64,000 nt of DNA from Garcia nutans (taxonomy: Eukaryota > Streptophyta > Magnoliopsida > Malpighiales > Euphorbiaceae): the NCBI GenBank assembly GCA_947685225.1, contig CANTUV010000007.1, forward strand, positions 19,550,501-19,614,500. Direction: 5' to 3'. The first letter of the stretch is position 1; each line of letters opens with the position of its first letter. Both the position numbers and the translations under genes were made by a program. This document shows positions 44,011 to 55,875 of this stretch, piece after piece. The notes beneath the pieces were generated by a model. It had not been told where the DNA came from. It worked only from the letters and a program-made list of their open reading frames with translations, and searched no databases.

Positions 44011-46605
44011 TGGCTTCAGCTCTTTTAGCTACAATGATCTTTTGTCTTTTGCATCTTCATTCTTTTGAGAATTCTAATTTTCCTTTTTTTTATTCCATTC
44101 TTTTTTGTTCTTCCTTTGCACTTTTGCAAAAAAAAAAAAAAAATCAGCCCTTTTTAGCTAGCCTTCATATCCTCTCCTTTTCCCCCTGCGTGGCGAGATA
44201 TTTGCAAGTGAGTTTGAAAATGTTTTATATATAAACTCAAAAAATTGAAAAGGAGAAACTTTGCCCCCTGTGTAGGCTCAAACCCATGATTTTTCTATGC
44301 GGACTCTGATTGATGTTTTTGTTGTTTAGTTCTTCACACAAGCATGTATTTCTTCTCTTTGCAAGATTACTGGAGCTTTCTCAAGCAATGGGCTTTCTAT
44401 GCCCCCCCTTATTCGATATCTTGTTTTGATTATTTACTTCGCAGGGTGTTTGCTGTTCATTTTGCCAAGGAATAGACAACACAAGATAAGAAAGTGTGAT
44501 GTGTTATACTCATGTATGCATGATATGAATGAATGATACTTACAGTAGTTTTATTGACTCACAGACCGAGGTGATCAGCATAAGTGTTCTCATTGGTTCC
44601 ATTTTGATGCTTGTTCAAGTCTTGCATTGGAATGATCGAAAGCTTTTGCATTTGTGGCTTTTATCTTCAAGATGTTGAAAACATGAGTGGTGGAGACCCT
44701 AAGATGCAGAGTCAGGGATGCATCCATTTCAAACTATATTTCAGCATGTCGGTTGGTAGTTTCTTCATAACTTTGTCAATAATAATTTCCTTTTTCCAAT
44801 GTGTCCTTTGGAGGTTCAACATACTTGCCTTAACTTGAAGGTTTTGTATGACAAAACACTTTTTTTTTTTAATTTTGATTTTGAAATCAAATGTTGGCTT
44901 TGCCAAATTAATGTCAATGTACCTCAAGACTTGATTTTTCCAAATTAACATATCTATAACATGACAACCCTAGTTACCATACTAAACTCGGGAATCAATT
45001 CTATTTAAGCAAGAATTGTTGCACTTCTGATAGGCACATACACATTACTTGGCCAAAGGTCTCATTTGAGTTTAAATATTGTCTATCTCATATACATGCT
45101 TATCCAAACTATCTCTACTAATAGACTATACCTATCAAGAGAGATCAACAGGTCTTTGATAGGCTTGAAATGCGGTCTATGAGGGACATGGGTTAAATGA
45201 AGGCCATTTGTAAGTTGGGGCTGATGTGACACAATGGACAAACCTTCACACTACAAATTTCTTGTTTGAACTTTAGGCAGTTGGGAGCAATCTTGCTAGA
45301 CTCTAAATTCTTTCTATCTTCTTGGCTTTAATTTGGATCTTGATTAGGACAATCTTTGCCCGTGCAAAAAGTTTAAGACCCAAATTCTTTTCTTTTCTTC
45401 TTTTCCCTTTTCTTTCCTCTTTATTTTTCTTACTCTTCCCTTTTCTTTCTCTTTCCTTACTCTTCCCTTTCTTTTATCATTTTGTCCTTCTTTCTTGTTG
45501 GACTATCAAGTACAGAAATTTCAAGAACTGGATGGTCTTCCTCCTTTTCTCCAATTTTGATTGAATCTTTGGTTGGGTTGGACCAATTAAAGTAAAAATG
45601 TCTTTATGAACCAAATGGAAGCCTTTTGTTGCTTTAGGTAAAAGAGAATTCAGTTGGCTTTCTGAACCGCCTTTTTAGGTTTTATTTTTTCTTCTCTTTT
45701 TTTTTTCTTTTCTCTTTTCCTTTTTTCTTCTTTTTTTTCTTTTCATTTTCTTCTTTTTTTGTTTTTTGTTTTTTTTGTTTAGTTCTAGCTCTAAAAGAGT
45801 TGTCTTGTTTGCACCGACTTGGGCTTCCAATAATGGATGAGTGGAGTAACATAGATCTTCTTCAATAGGGATAAATCATTTGTTACTCTAATGTTGTCTT
45901 AATATATTAGAGATATTAAGTGAACTTCAACTACCCTTATGGTCTTGAAAACTTCAACTATCCTTATGGTCTTGGGAACTTCAACTATCTTCATGATCTT
46001 GAGAACTTCAACTATCCTCATGATCTTGACTAATCATTACTTTCTTTGATCCTCTTACCTCTTCATCTTAGTGATCATAAGACTTGTCAAATGTATCACA
46101 ACAGCTCAGGGTAAGTTGTTGGGGTTATATGCCAATGAAAAGAAAGCTAAAATTTTATGAAGGCTCAAAGGGACAACTAGGGATTGATATTTAATTGGGT
46201 GGATACTAGTTGTTGGCTCGTCAAACAATGCCAGATCATCTCTCCCTTAAATAAGCAGAGTTCAATTTTGCCTCGAAAGTTTGTCAAAGTATGTTGTAAG
46301 ACTGACTAGGACTTAGACAAAGGTAATTATGTAGGAGCCCTCTCTAAGTAAGCATACACAACTCAATGCTATAGAGCAATTCCCTCACCTAGTAAAGTCA
46401 TTCAAGTCATGATGCCTAGACACATTAATTTATGAATTATCAAGCTAGATTCCTCATCGGTTGAGCACCAAAATGAACAAAGACCAACAAGATTTTGATG
46501 AAAGTAATTTATTCAAACAAACTTGAAAAACATAATTGTTCAAATTAAATATTAAAGAAAGTAAAATTGAAAAGCAACATTCAAGCTAAGGAAAGTTTGT
46601 TGAGT
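44011..46605 (-). other. Non-coding 3' region of the gag-only Tat element
   Basis: No credible ORF. Contents: an A15 run near 44129; two polypurine-like motifs (- strand, about 44180 and 44260); C/T-only tracts (45390-45480 and 45680-45780); and three near-identical 'gaacttcaactat' units (45945-46020). Segments at 45000-45200 and 46190-46440 match the 3' region of the element at the right edge (62400-62600 and 62980-63190). Confidence 0.7.
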
Positions 46606-48153
46606 TTAAGCTTCTTTTCCTTTCATATCTTCAATATTTCCATCTTGAAAAGAGGATAAAACAAAATCTTCTTCCAATCCTTTTCCTACTATGAAGGTTG
46701 TCGTAGAAGGTACTCTTCCAAACTTAGGCAAATGATTGTTCTTGGTATTGGACTTGTCCGACTTCGGTAGCTTACCACTATCGATTAGATCTTGAATCTC
46801 ATGCTTCAATCGAGTACATCTATCAGTCTCATGTCCTTGAGTCTAATGAAATTGATAGAAAGCCTTAGTATCAAATTTTGGGGGTAATGGACTAGGCAAA
46901 GGTCGAGGAGCTAACGGTTGTAACAACCCTCTCTTTTGTAGCTTGCTAAAAACCCAAGATAGAGGTTTCCCCAATTCTGAAAAATGCCTCATTCCTCCTT
47001 GACTAGTGGCATTAACATCAACTTCTTTTTGTGTGCTTTGATTGCCCGACTGGTAGTTCCCTTTCTCATTCCTTTTTATTGAAAAGTGATTCTTCTCCCT
47101 TTCCCACTCTTCAATTTGTAGACCAGCTTGAAGAAGATCTTTGAAATCCCTTATAAGGGTGTGAGACATCCTTTCACGGAGATTGGGCAGGATGCTTCTC
47201 ATAATCATCCTTATTTGATCGGATTCATCGAGCCTTTTCTTAAGCAAAGCGGCCTTGTTTCTCCATCTCTTCACATAGTCCACAAAATTCTCATTTGGCC
47301 TTTGCCTAATGGACTCCACTTCCATTAAGGTAACTTCCATTTCAACATTGTATCCATATTGTTGGATGAAGGCCTTGTATAACAAATCCCAACTCTTTTG
47401 TGTTCCTTCATCTAAGGTATTGAACCAATTTTGGACAACAGGGTCCAATGAGAGCATAAAGTACCTTAGAATTTGAGCCTTAGTAGCTCGGGCAGACTGC
47501 ATAGCAGTGATATACTGCTTCACATGAAGATGAGGATTTCTGGTGCCATTGTACCATGCAAAAGATGGCATCTTGAACTTGTACGGGACTTCTTCATCTA
47601 GCTCAAATAATTTATCAACTTCAGACATTTCTTTAGTTTTCAGCTTCTTCTCAAATTTCTTTTCCAAATCAGCAATCATCTTTTCAATATCAGAAGTCTT
47701 GGTCTTTTCAATAGTTTCCTTCTCAACAACCTTCGGCTCCTTTTTGTCTTGAGGATCTTGGTAGTATTGAGCCCAATCATCATCATCAATGATCACCTTA
47801 TCATCATCAAAAGCTACTTCATCAATTTTAACCTTCCCCTTGACTTTCTTAGTAGTAGCAGATGCTTCGACATTGTTTCCTAAAATTGCGGCTAGTTGAT
47901 TCTTTATGGTCTCAGCCATGGCCTCTTTTATTTCTTTCATCTTGTTATTGAGGGCATCATCCACCATTCTTTGAATTTGTTCGGGATCCATTATTTTTGG
48001 TGAGCAAGTGATTGAGTCATTGCTAGATACTTTATCTCCGGCGTAGGTCGGATTGTCGTAAGCTTTTAAACTTTCATAATCCAGGGCTGTGAGCCAGAGA
48101 GGATCAATGATATGAGATGCAAATGCATGCATGTATGCACAAACAATAGACAA
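46606..48153 (-). CDS. Gag protein of the non-autonomous Tat element (one stop)
   Basis: One frame of about 515 codons is interrupted by a single TAG at 46840 where relatives have Gln. It runs from 'MSIVCAYMHAFASHIIDP', through helix 'QIQRMVDDALNNKMKEIKEA' and an acidic segment, to the capsid-like region ('GTRNPHLHVKQYITAMQSAR', 'RPNENFVDYVKRWRNKAALL', 'RMSHTLIRDFKDLLQ'). After the stop come the knuckle end 'GHETDRC' and 'LIDSGKLPKSDKS', ending 'DMKGKEA' with a stop at 46606. In relatives the same chain continues into protease; here it ends cleanly in non-coding DNA. If the stop is recent, the source copy would have made Gag only. The role is RNA packaging and particle assembly. Confidence 0.8.
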
Positions 48154-49157
48154 ACAAGGACGAATAGGACATTCCTTCCAACCTTATAACATCCACACAC
48201 GAATGGCGAGTCTTTTTTCCTAGGTATATGGTTAACAAAATGCCAACATGGGGCATCTTGTTTTCAAATAATTCCCTCTGACGTTTTAACCAATAGTTAT
48301 ATTTTCAAAAATGGAAAATCAGTTCATAATAATTCCCATTAATTAGGTTTTAATCCATTTATCCAACTAAAGTAGCTTTTATGCTATATTGGATTAAAAC
48401 TAAATTAAGAGGTTTATTATAGATAGATTTCTCACTTGAAAAAAGGTAACTAATGATTCATGCCAAAAACAAGCCCATGGTTAATTTATTCTTAGTGTAA
48501 GTTAGGCCCACAATTGACTTTTGGTATTTCTTAATTGACCTAAATATTTTTGCAAGCTCTTTGTAAGGAGAGGTTGGATAAAAACAATTTTGTTTCTAAC
48601 CCCATTGTAAAAGATCTTAGAAAAAATGGATTTTGGGCTTAGTATTTAGGCCATGAGCCAAAAAAATTTTGATATGTTTTTAGAAAAGTTTTATGTCCAA
48701 AGACCATCTTGAAAAATTTTGAAAATAGCTTTGGTCTTTTGGATTTTCTATAGAAAATTTTATTTTGAGCTTACAATGCACTTAGGTCAGATTAGAAAAA
48801 GAACAAACCAAATAAGCCATGATTTAATCCAAGATAAATGAACCATAGTCAAACAACATGCATTTGGGGTAAAACCTAGGGAAAGTAACTAGGCCAATTA
48901 CATGAGTTTTAGTCTTTGGGTTAAAAGGCTTAGGTTCCCATAGCAAGTATATACCAAATGGTACGAGGCTATGAGTGGTTATACCATGCTCGATCTCCAT
49001 ACTTTGAGTGAAAGTATGGTATCCCTTACATAACACAACACGGGTAACACGGGCGTCCTAACTCACGCACACAATGCAATCTAATATGATGCAATGGACA
49101 ATATCATTATAAGAAAGAATAGAATAATAAAAAAACCAACAGAATCAACTTCTCTTA
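48154..49157 (-). other. 5' leader of the gag-only Tat element
   Basis: Leader between primer binding site and gag, colinear with 10760-11737 and 56626-57600. It includes the short leader frame at 48824-49036 ('MLCKGYHTFTQSMEIEHGI'), which has relatives in the other leaders. Confidence 0.75.
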
Positions 49158-49175
49158 TCCCCAGTGGAGTCGCCA
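49158..49175 (-). other. Primer binding site, Tat type
   Basis: The - strand reads TGGCGACTCCACTGGGGA, identical to 10742-10759, with one base before the LTR at 49177. Confidence 0.9.
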
Positions 49176-49176
49176 C

Positions 49177-51311
49177 TGTGAGCGGGGATTTTCGCCCCCA
49201 CTCCCGGTGGAATGGTTCTTGCGACTTCGGCACTGTTTAGGCTCAGGGCCTTAGAGAACACGGACCTAAGTCCGGAGAAAATAGAGTCACCATCCGGACG
49301 AGCTAGGAAAAAAAAGGGGTGGATGACTCGATTCCTAAGGAATCTCCAACCCCCTAATGGGTTTGGAAAGTTGGTTACGTATGGGGAAGGTGAGAAATGG
49401 CCCAACACCCCCACAACGCCCGGTTCATTGGAACCGGCCTCCTTTATAGGTCTTAATATTATAAGATTCTTAAATATAACAACATTATCCATATTACACA
49501 CAATAAAAAGAAAGCAACAATATATTAAAATTAAAGCAAGGTCCAAGCAAAACAAATAAATGGACACCCATCCGTAGATGGAAATATGTCCTTACATCAC
49601 ATGCCTAAATAGGACACCCACCAAAAGGTAGAAACATGTCCTTTACATAGGTTCTAAAATAGAAAAGCAAATTAAATTACATGATATTTAACTAATGACG
49701 TATCCAACAAGTGGAAACATACCTCTTACAACATTTGGAAATCTAAATAAATTGATAAAAGTAAATAATCATTCATCATAAATAAATCATTAAATATCAA
49801 TAGAAAGTAAACATCCATCCATGATAAATTAAATGAACCAAGCATTGAACTTAAATAAATTAAAGCATATAAAATAAATCAAAGCATAATCATATATAGA
49901 ATTGAATAAAGCAACTAAAAATCTAAATTATGGCTACTGTGAGTTTTTAAAGGAATTAAAATAGATTAAGGTTTTATGTTTTAAAAGGTTGATAAAGTTC
50001 TTTGATTAACTAAATTAATATTTAAATGGTGAAATCATGAAACTAGGGTTTGGACACTTTAAAACATTAAGTTTTGTGGTGTACGGCTATTCATTGAATT
50101 GTTATTTTAAGCTTACTGTGTAAAATTATAAAATTTATGTTTGTATGATTTTTAAAGTTTTAAAGGATTAGGATTTAGAAAAAATTAGGGTTTAAGATTT
50201 TAAGGGGTTAGGGTTCACTGTTTTAGGTTTGGAAGTTACATTAGTGTTTAGTGTTTTAGAATTAAGGGTTTCGGTGAATGTTTAGGTTTTTTAGAATTTG
50301 GAAAAAGTAATTGAAAATTTTATGAAAGTAAACAAATGAATTAAAGTTTTTATAAATAGAAAAGATGTTTTTGGGACTTTTTGAAAAGAAACAAAACATA
50401 ATTTAAGGTTTTTGATAATTTGGAAAGTAAATTAGAGTTTTGGGGTTTTGAAGAAATAAAACTAATAGCTTTAAACTTTTGGAAAATAAAGCCACGATTT
50501 AAGATTTTTAAACTTTGAGCAAAGGGAATTAGGTTTTGGGATTTTTGAATTAAAAGAACACAATTTCATGAATTGAGCTGCTGTGAAAAAAAAAACAAAA
50601 AGGATTTAAGAGCTCAAACCTTGATTCGTGAATTACACCAAAAAAAAAATTGCTTCTTGGATGAACAAGGTCAAAGACAAGAATTTTGCCTTTGAATTGC
50701 TTGAATTATTTTTCGGCTCTCTCAAAAAACCAGCTTGATCCAAGGTTTTCCTTCACAGATTCGGTCTCCAGTTTTGCTCCAAGTTTCTGTCCAATTTCTT
50801 CCCTATTTCCTCCCCTTTTTTTTTGCGTTTTTTAGTCCATATTTATAGAAGAATTCTATGGATAATTCTAATTGTTCACGGCATACAATATTCAATAAGA
50901 AAAGAAAACCGAAACCTAATTGCATTAGGTTTCGAAAAATTTGCATCTAAAAAATTTTGCTGGCAAAAAAACACTGTTGCGGAAAAACTGCGCTGGCGAA
51001 AAAAAGCTGCCGCAGCTGGCTGTGGCAGCGCTGGTGGAACGGGCCCGCAGGCCATTTCGCCTGCAGAATTTTCCTGGGGCGAAATGCCCACGGGCCAGCG
51101 CTGACTTTCTGCGACAATTTTTTCGTCGCTGATTTTTTCGTCACTGATTTTTTTTTGAATTTTTATTCACCATTTTTTACTAAAATAAATATTAAAATTA
51201 ATACCATAAAAATTATTTTGGACTAACTAAAATATATTAGACAACACAAAAATTATTTTGGACTAATTAAAATTTATTGGACTGGACTGGGTCAAAAATT
51301 AAGGGTCTACA
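49177..51311 (-). repeat. 5' LTR of the gag-only Tat element
   Basis: On the + strand it runs TGTGAGCGGGG...AAGGGTCTACA, 2135 bp. The - strand TATA box at about 50839 lies in 'gaattcttctataaatatgg'. The upstream part (50542-51311) is included in the tandem triplication that extends to the right. Confidence 0.9.
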
Positions 51312-54300
51312 CCGCTGCAGCCCACTACCCCCTGCGATAACTTTTTCGCCAGCGAAATTTTTTTTGCAGCAATTTTTTTGCCAGCAAAATTTTTCCAATG
51401 CAAATATTTCGAAACCAAATTCAATTCGGTTTCGGTTTCCTTTTCTTAATTAATGTTAGATTCTGTGAGCAACTAAGATTAATCATCAAAATCTTCTATA
51501 AATAAGGACTAAAACAACGCAGAAACGATGGGGAAATTTAGGAGGAAAACTTTGAAAGGAAATCGAATTTTAAAAATTCCTTCTAGAAGTGAAATCAATC
51601 AAACTTTTGAGAGAGCAAACAAGCAATTCAATCCATCAAAGGCAGCAAAGCTTGTCTTTGTTCTTGTTCATCCAAGAAGTAATTTTTGGCGGAACCAACA
51701 AATGGAGGTATGAATGTCTAATTTCTTCACAGTAGCTTGAATCATCCAACTGTCTCTTTTTATTCAAAAAACCCTAGAACCTTAATTTACCTTTTCTAAA
51801 GCTTAAAAACCTTAATTCGTCTCTTTGTTTTTCAAAAATCTTAAAATTATTGTTTTTGTTTCTTCAAAATCGTAAAGCCCTAATCTACTTTCTAACTTTT
51901 CAAAACCTTAAATCATTTCAAAATTTACCAAAACCCTAATTTGTTTTCCAACTTTTCAAAACCTAAATTGAATTGTTCTATTTCCAAAATCCCTAAAAAT
52001 TATCCTTCTGTTTCTTCTAAACCTTAAATCCCTAATTCGTCTTTTATGTTTTCAAAAACCACAAAAACCTTAAATTGAGCACAATTTTTGAATTAGAAGA
52101 ACACAATTTCATGAATTGAGCTGCTGTGAAAAAAAAAACAAAAAGGATTTAAGAGCTCAAACCTTGATTCGTGAATTACACCAAAAAAAAAAATTGCTTC
52201 TTGGATGAACAAGGTCAAAGACAAGAATTTTGCCTTTGAATTGCTTGAATTGTTTTTCGGCTCTCTCAAAAAACCAGCTTGATCTAAGGTTTTCTTCACA
52301 GATTCGGTCTCCAGTTTTGCTCCAAATTTCTGTCCAATTTCTTCCCTATTTCCTCCCCTTTTTTTTGTGTTGTTTAGTCCATATTTATAGAAGAATTCTA
52401 TGGATAATTCTAATTGTTCACGGCATACAATATTCAATAAGAAAAGAAAACTGAAACCTAATTGCATTAGGTTTCGAAAAATTTGCATCTAAAAAATTTT
52501 GCTGGCAAAAAAAAAAACTGCTGCGGAAAAACTGCGCTGGCGAAAAAAAGCTGCCGCAGCTGGCTGTGGCAGTGCAGGTGGAACGGGCCCTCAGGCCATT
52601 TCGCCCGCAGGAGTTTCCTGGGGCGAAATGCCCACGGGCCAGCGCTGACTTTCTGCGACAATTTTTTCGTCGCCGATTTTTTCTTCACTGATTTTTTTTT
52701 GAATTTTTATTCACCATTTTTTACTAAAATAAATATTATAATTAATACCATAAAAATTATTTTGGACTAACTAAAATATATTAGACAACACAAAAATTAT
52801 TTTGGACTAATTAAAATTTATTGGACTGGACTGGGTCAAAAATTAAGGGTCTACACCGCTGCAGCCCACTACCCCCTGCGATAACTTTTTCGCCAGCGAA
52901 ATTTTTTTTGCAGCAATTTTTTTGCCAGCAAAATTTTTCCAATGCAAATATTTCGAAACCAAATTCAATTCGGTTTCGGTTTCCTTTTCTTAATTAATGT
53001 TAGATTCTGTGAGCAACTAAGATTAATCATCAAAATCTTCTATAAATAAGGACTAAAACAACGCAGAAACGGTGGGGAAATTTAGGAGGAAACTTTGAAA
53101 GGAAATCGAATTTTAAAAATTCCTTCTAGAAGTGAAATCAATCGAACTTTTGAGAGAGCAAACAAGCAATTCAATCCATCAAAGGCAGCAAAGCTTGTCT
53201 TTGTTCTTGTTCATCCAAGAAGTAATTTTTGGCGGAACCAACAAATGGAGGTATGAATGTCTAATTTCTTCACAGTAGCTTGAATCATCCAACTGTCTCT
53301 TTTGATTCAAAAAACCCTAGAACCTTAATTTACCTTTTCTAAAGCTTAAAAACCTTAATTCGTCTCTTTGTTTTCAAAAATCTTAAAATTATTGTTTTTG
53401 TTTCTTCAAAATCTTAAAGCCCCTAATCTACTTTCTAACTTTTCAAAACCTTAAATCATTTCAAAATTTACCAAAACCCTAATTTGTTTTCCAATTTTTC
53501 AAAATCCTAAATTGAATTGTTCTATTTCCAAAATCCCTAAAAATTATCCTTCTGTTTCTTCTAAACCTTAAATCCCTAATTCGTCTTTTCTGTTTTCAAA
53601 AACCACAAAAACCTTAAATTGAGCACAATTTTTGAATTAAAAGAACACAATTTCATGAATTGAGCTGCTGTGAAAAAAAATCAAAAAGGATTTAAGAGCT
53701 CAAACCTTGATTCGTGAATTACACCCAAAAAAAAAATTGCTTCTTGGATCAACAAGTCAAAGACAAGAATTTTGCCTTTGAATTGCTTGAATTGTTTTTC
53801 GGCTCTCTCAAAAAACCAGCTTGATCCAAGGTTTTCTTCACAGATTCGGTCTCCAGTTTTGCTCCAAGTTTCTGTCCAATTTCATCCCTATTTCCTCCCC
53901 TTTTTTTTTTGTGTTGTTTAGTCCATATTTATAGAAGAATTCTATGGATAATTCTAATTGTTCACGGCATACAATATTCAATAAGAAAAGAAAACTGAAA
54001 CCTAATTGCATTAGGTTTCGAAAAATTTGCATCTAAAAAATTTTGCTGGCAAAAAAAAAACTGCTGCGGAAAAACTGCGCTGGCAAAAAAAAGCTGCCGC
54101 AGCAAAGCTTGTCTTTGTTCTTGTTCATCCAAGAAGTAATTTTTGGCGGAACCAACAAATGGAGGTATGAATGTCTAGTTTCTTCACAGTAGCTTGAATC
54201 ATCCAACTGTCTCTTTTTATTCAAAAAACCCTAGAACCTTAATTTACCTTTTCTAAAGCTTAAAAACCTTAATTTGTCTCTTTGTTTTTCAAAATCTTAA

Positions 54301-54480
54301 AATTATTGTTTTTGTTTCTTCAAAATCTTAAAGCCCTAATCTACTTTCTAACTTTTCAAAACCTAAATTGAATTGTTCTATTTCCAAAATCCCTAAAAAT
54401 TATCCTTCTGTTTCTTCTAAACCTTAAATCCCTAATTCGTCTTTTCTGTTTTCAAAAACCACAAAAACCTTAAATTGTTT
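50542..54480. repeat. Junction-spanning tandem triplication with divergent LTR promoters
   Basis: Three head-to-tail units start at 50542, 52085 and 53629 (spacing 1543 and 1544 bp). Each joins the promoter half of the - strand LTR (ending GGGTCTACA at 51311 and 52854) to the promoter half of the + strand solo LTR. The third unit has lost about 690 bp: 'gctgccgcagc' jumps to 'aaagcttgtctttg' at 54104, sharing 'gcagc' at both edges. Joints between units read 'ccttaaattgagcacaattt', while natural LTR continues 'ccttaaattgtttct' at 54470. Each full unit carries one - strand TATA box (about 50839, 52384, 53931) and one + strand TATA box (about 51497, 53041). Confidence 0.9.
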
Positions 54481-55875
54481 CTTTTTTTTCTCCAAAAAAT
54501 TTAAAACCCAAACCCTAATCTCTATCCCAAAAAGTCAGTAGCCCTATTTTTTAAGCATCGAAAACTTTTAAAAATAACACAGTAAGCATTATTCTTTTAA
54601 AAATAATATTGGTTTCTTCCAATTTCAAAACCCTATTTTTTTAATCTTAAACCCTAAAATCTTAATTTTCAACACCGAAACCTATAATCCTAGAAGCCAA
54701 TTTTTAAAATCTTTCGGGTGCGGACCCGGACCCTGCAAGGGGCGCTGCCCCCCTGACCCCCACTCGCTAACCGGCTAGCGGGACCGCCGTATGCGTTCGA
54801 GTCATTATTTATTTATGCATTATAAATCTTTATGTTTTACTTCCATTATTATGATTATTCAAAATATAAACAGCAAACCCAAAACCAATTAATCTAAAAA
54901 CTTAAGTTTTCCTAATTTCATAATTTTACCCCTCAAACCCTAATTTGATCAATTAATGAAACTTATTAATCCCTTAAATCATAAAACCTTAATCCATTTT
55001 AATTCCCTTAAAACTTACAATAGCTTAAACCAATAAATTCTAAAACACTAAACATTAAATAAAGAATCTTAAATAAAAACAGTAGCCTTAATTTGTTTTT
55101 TTTACTTACTTTATTCTTAGATTTGATTGTGTAGTTCATTATATGCTTTGATTTATTTTATATGCTTTAATTTATTTAAGTTCAATGCTTGGTTTATTTA
55201 GTTTATCATGGATGGATGTTTATGTTCTATTGATGTTTAATATCTTGGATGAATGATTTATTTATGATGAATGATTATTTACTTTTATCGATTTATTTAG
55301 ATTTCCAAATGTTGTAAAAGGTATGTTTCTACTTGGTGGATGCCTCATTAGTCAAATATCATATAATTTAAATTGCTTTTCTATTTTAGAACCAATGTAA
55401 AGGACATGTTTCTACCTTTCAGTGGGTGTCCTATTTAGGCATGTATTATGTAAGGGCATATTTCCATCTTCGGATGGGTGTCCATTTATTTGTTTTGCTT
55501 GGATATTGTTTTTGATTTCAATATATCGATGCTTTATTTTAATTATTGTGTGTAATATGGATAATATTGTTATATTTAACCATTTTATAATATTAAGACC
55601 TGTAAAGGAGGCCAGTTCCAATGAACCGGGCATTGTGGGGGTGCTGGGCCATTTTTCACATTTCCCACACATACCCAACTTTCTGAACCCATTAGGGGGT
55701 TGGGGATTCCTTATAAGAATCGAGTCATCCACCCATTTCTTTTTCCTGGCCCGTCCGGGTGGCGACTCCATTTTCTCTGCACTTAGGTTCGTATTCTTTA
55801 AGGCCCCAAGCCTAAACAGTGCCGAAGTCGCAAGAACCATTCCACCGGGAGTGGGGGCAAAAATCCCGGCTCACA
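51312..55875 (+). repeat. Solo Tat LTR, right piece (with duplications)
   Basis: It continues the LTR begun at 40047: CG-rich promoter region, TATA box near 51497 ('cttctataaataaggac'), 'aaaccctaa' tract, GC-rich block with the CGCTA/TAGCG hairpin (54715-54800), and the standard LTR end (55600-55875). Two inserted copies of LTR junction sequence (52085-53628) and part of a third belong to the triplication. Confidence 0.85.
54715..54800 (+). repeat. GC-rich LTR block with CGCTA hairpin
   Basis: The block contains 'ggtgcggacccggaccctgc', a GGGGCGC/GCGCCCC-like inverted repeat and the hairpin CGCTA-ACCGGC-TAGCG (54765-54780). It is shared in element orientation with 33987-34060, while LTRs at 8502, 40225 and 49177 lack it. 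Confidence 0.7.

Larger units (their letters stand above)
40225..51311 (-). mobile_element. Gag-only (non-autonomous) Tat element
   Basis: An 11,087-bp element with both LTRs (40225-42304 and 49177-51311), primer binding site, leader, a gag-only coding region (46606-48153), a 4.3-kb non-coding, repeat-rich 3' region and a polypurine tract. It is flanked by CCGCC (40220-40224) and CCGCT (51312-51316). Protease, reverse transcriptase, RNase H and integrase are absent, so movement must have relied on related autonomous elements. Confidence 0.88.
40047..55875 (+). mobile_element. Solo Tat LTR split by another element
   Basis: It starts TGTAGACCC at 40047 and ends GGCTCACA at 55875. It is flanked by AGCAT (40042-40046) and ATCAT (55876-55880), a target duplication with one mismatch. 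The gag reading resumes across it. No internal region is present, so it is a solo LTR. It was then split at 40224/51312 by the gag-only element and enlarged by tandem duplication. Confidence 0.8.

Noticed and set aside
45322..45564. 80-codon frame rich in Leu/Phe/Ser
   Set aside because: It reads through a C/T-only tract in the 3' untranslated region; the membrane-like composition is an artefact.
50876..52770. Open frames of 63-131 codons around the triplicated LTR
   Set aside because: They are LTR sequence on both strands, repeated because of the triplication, with no recognisable domain.
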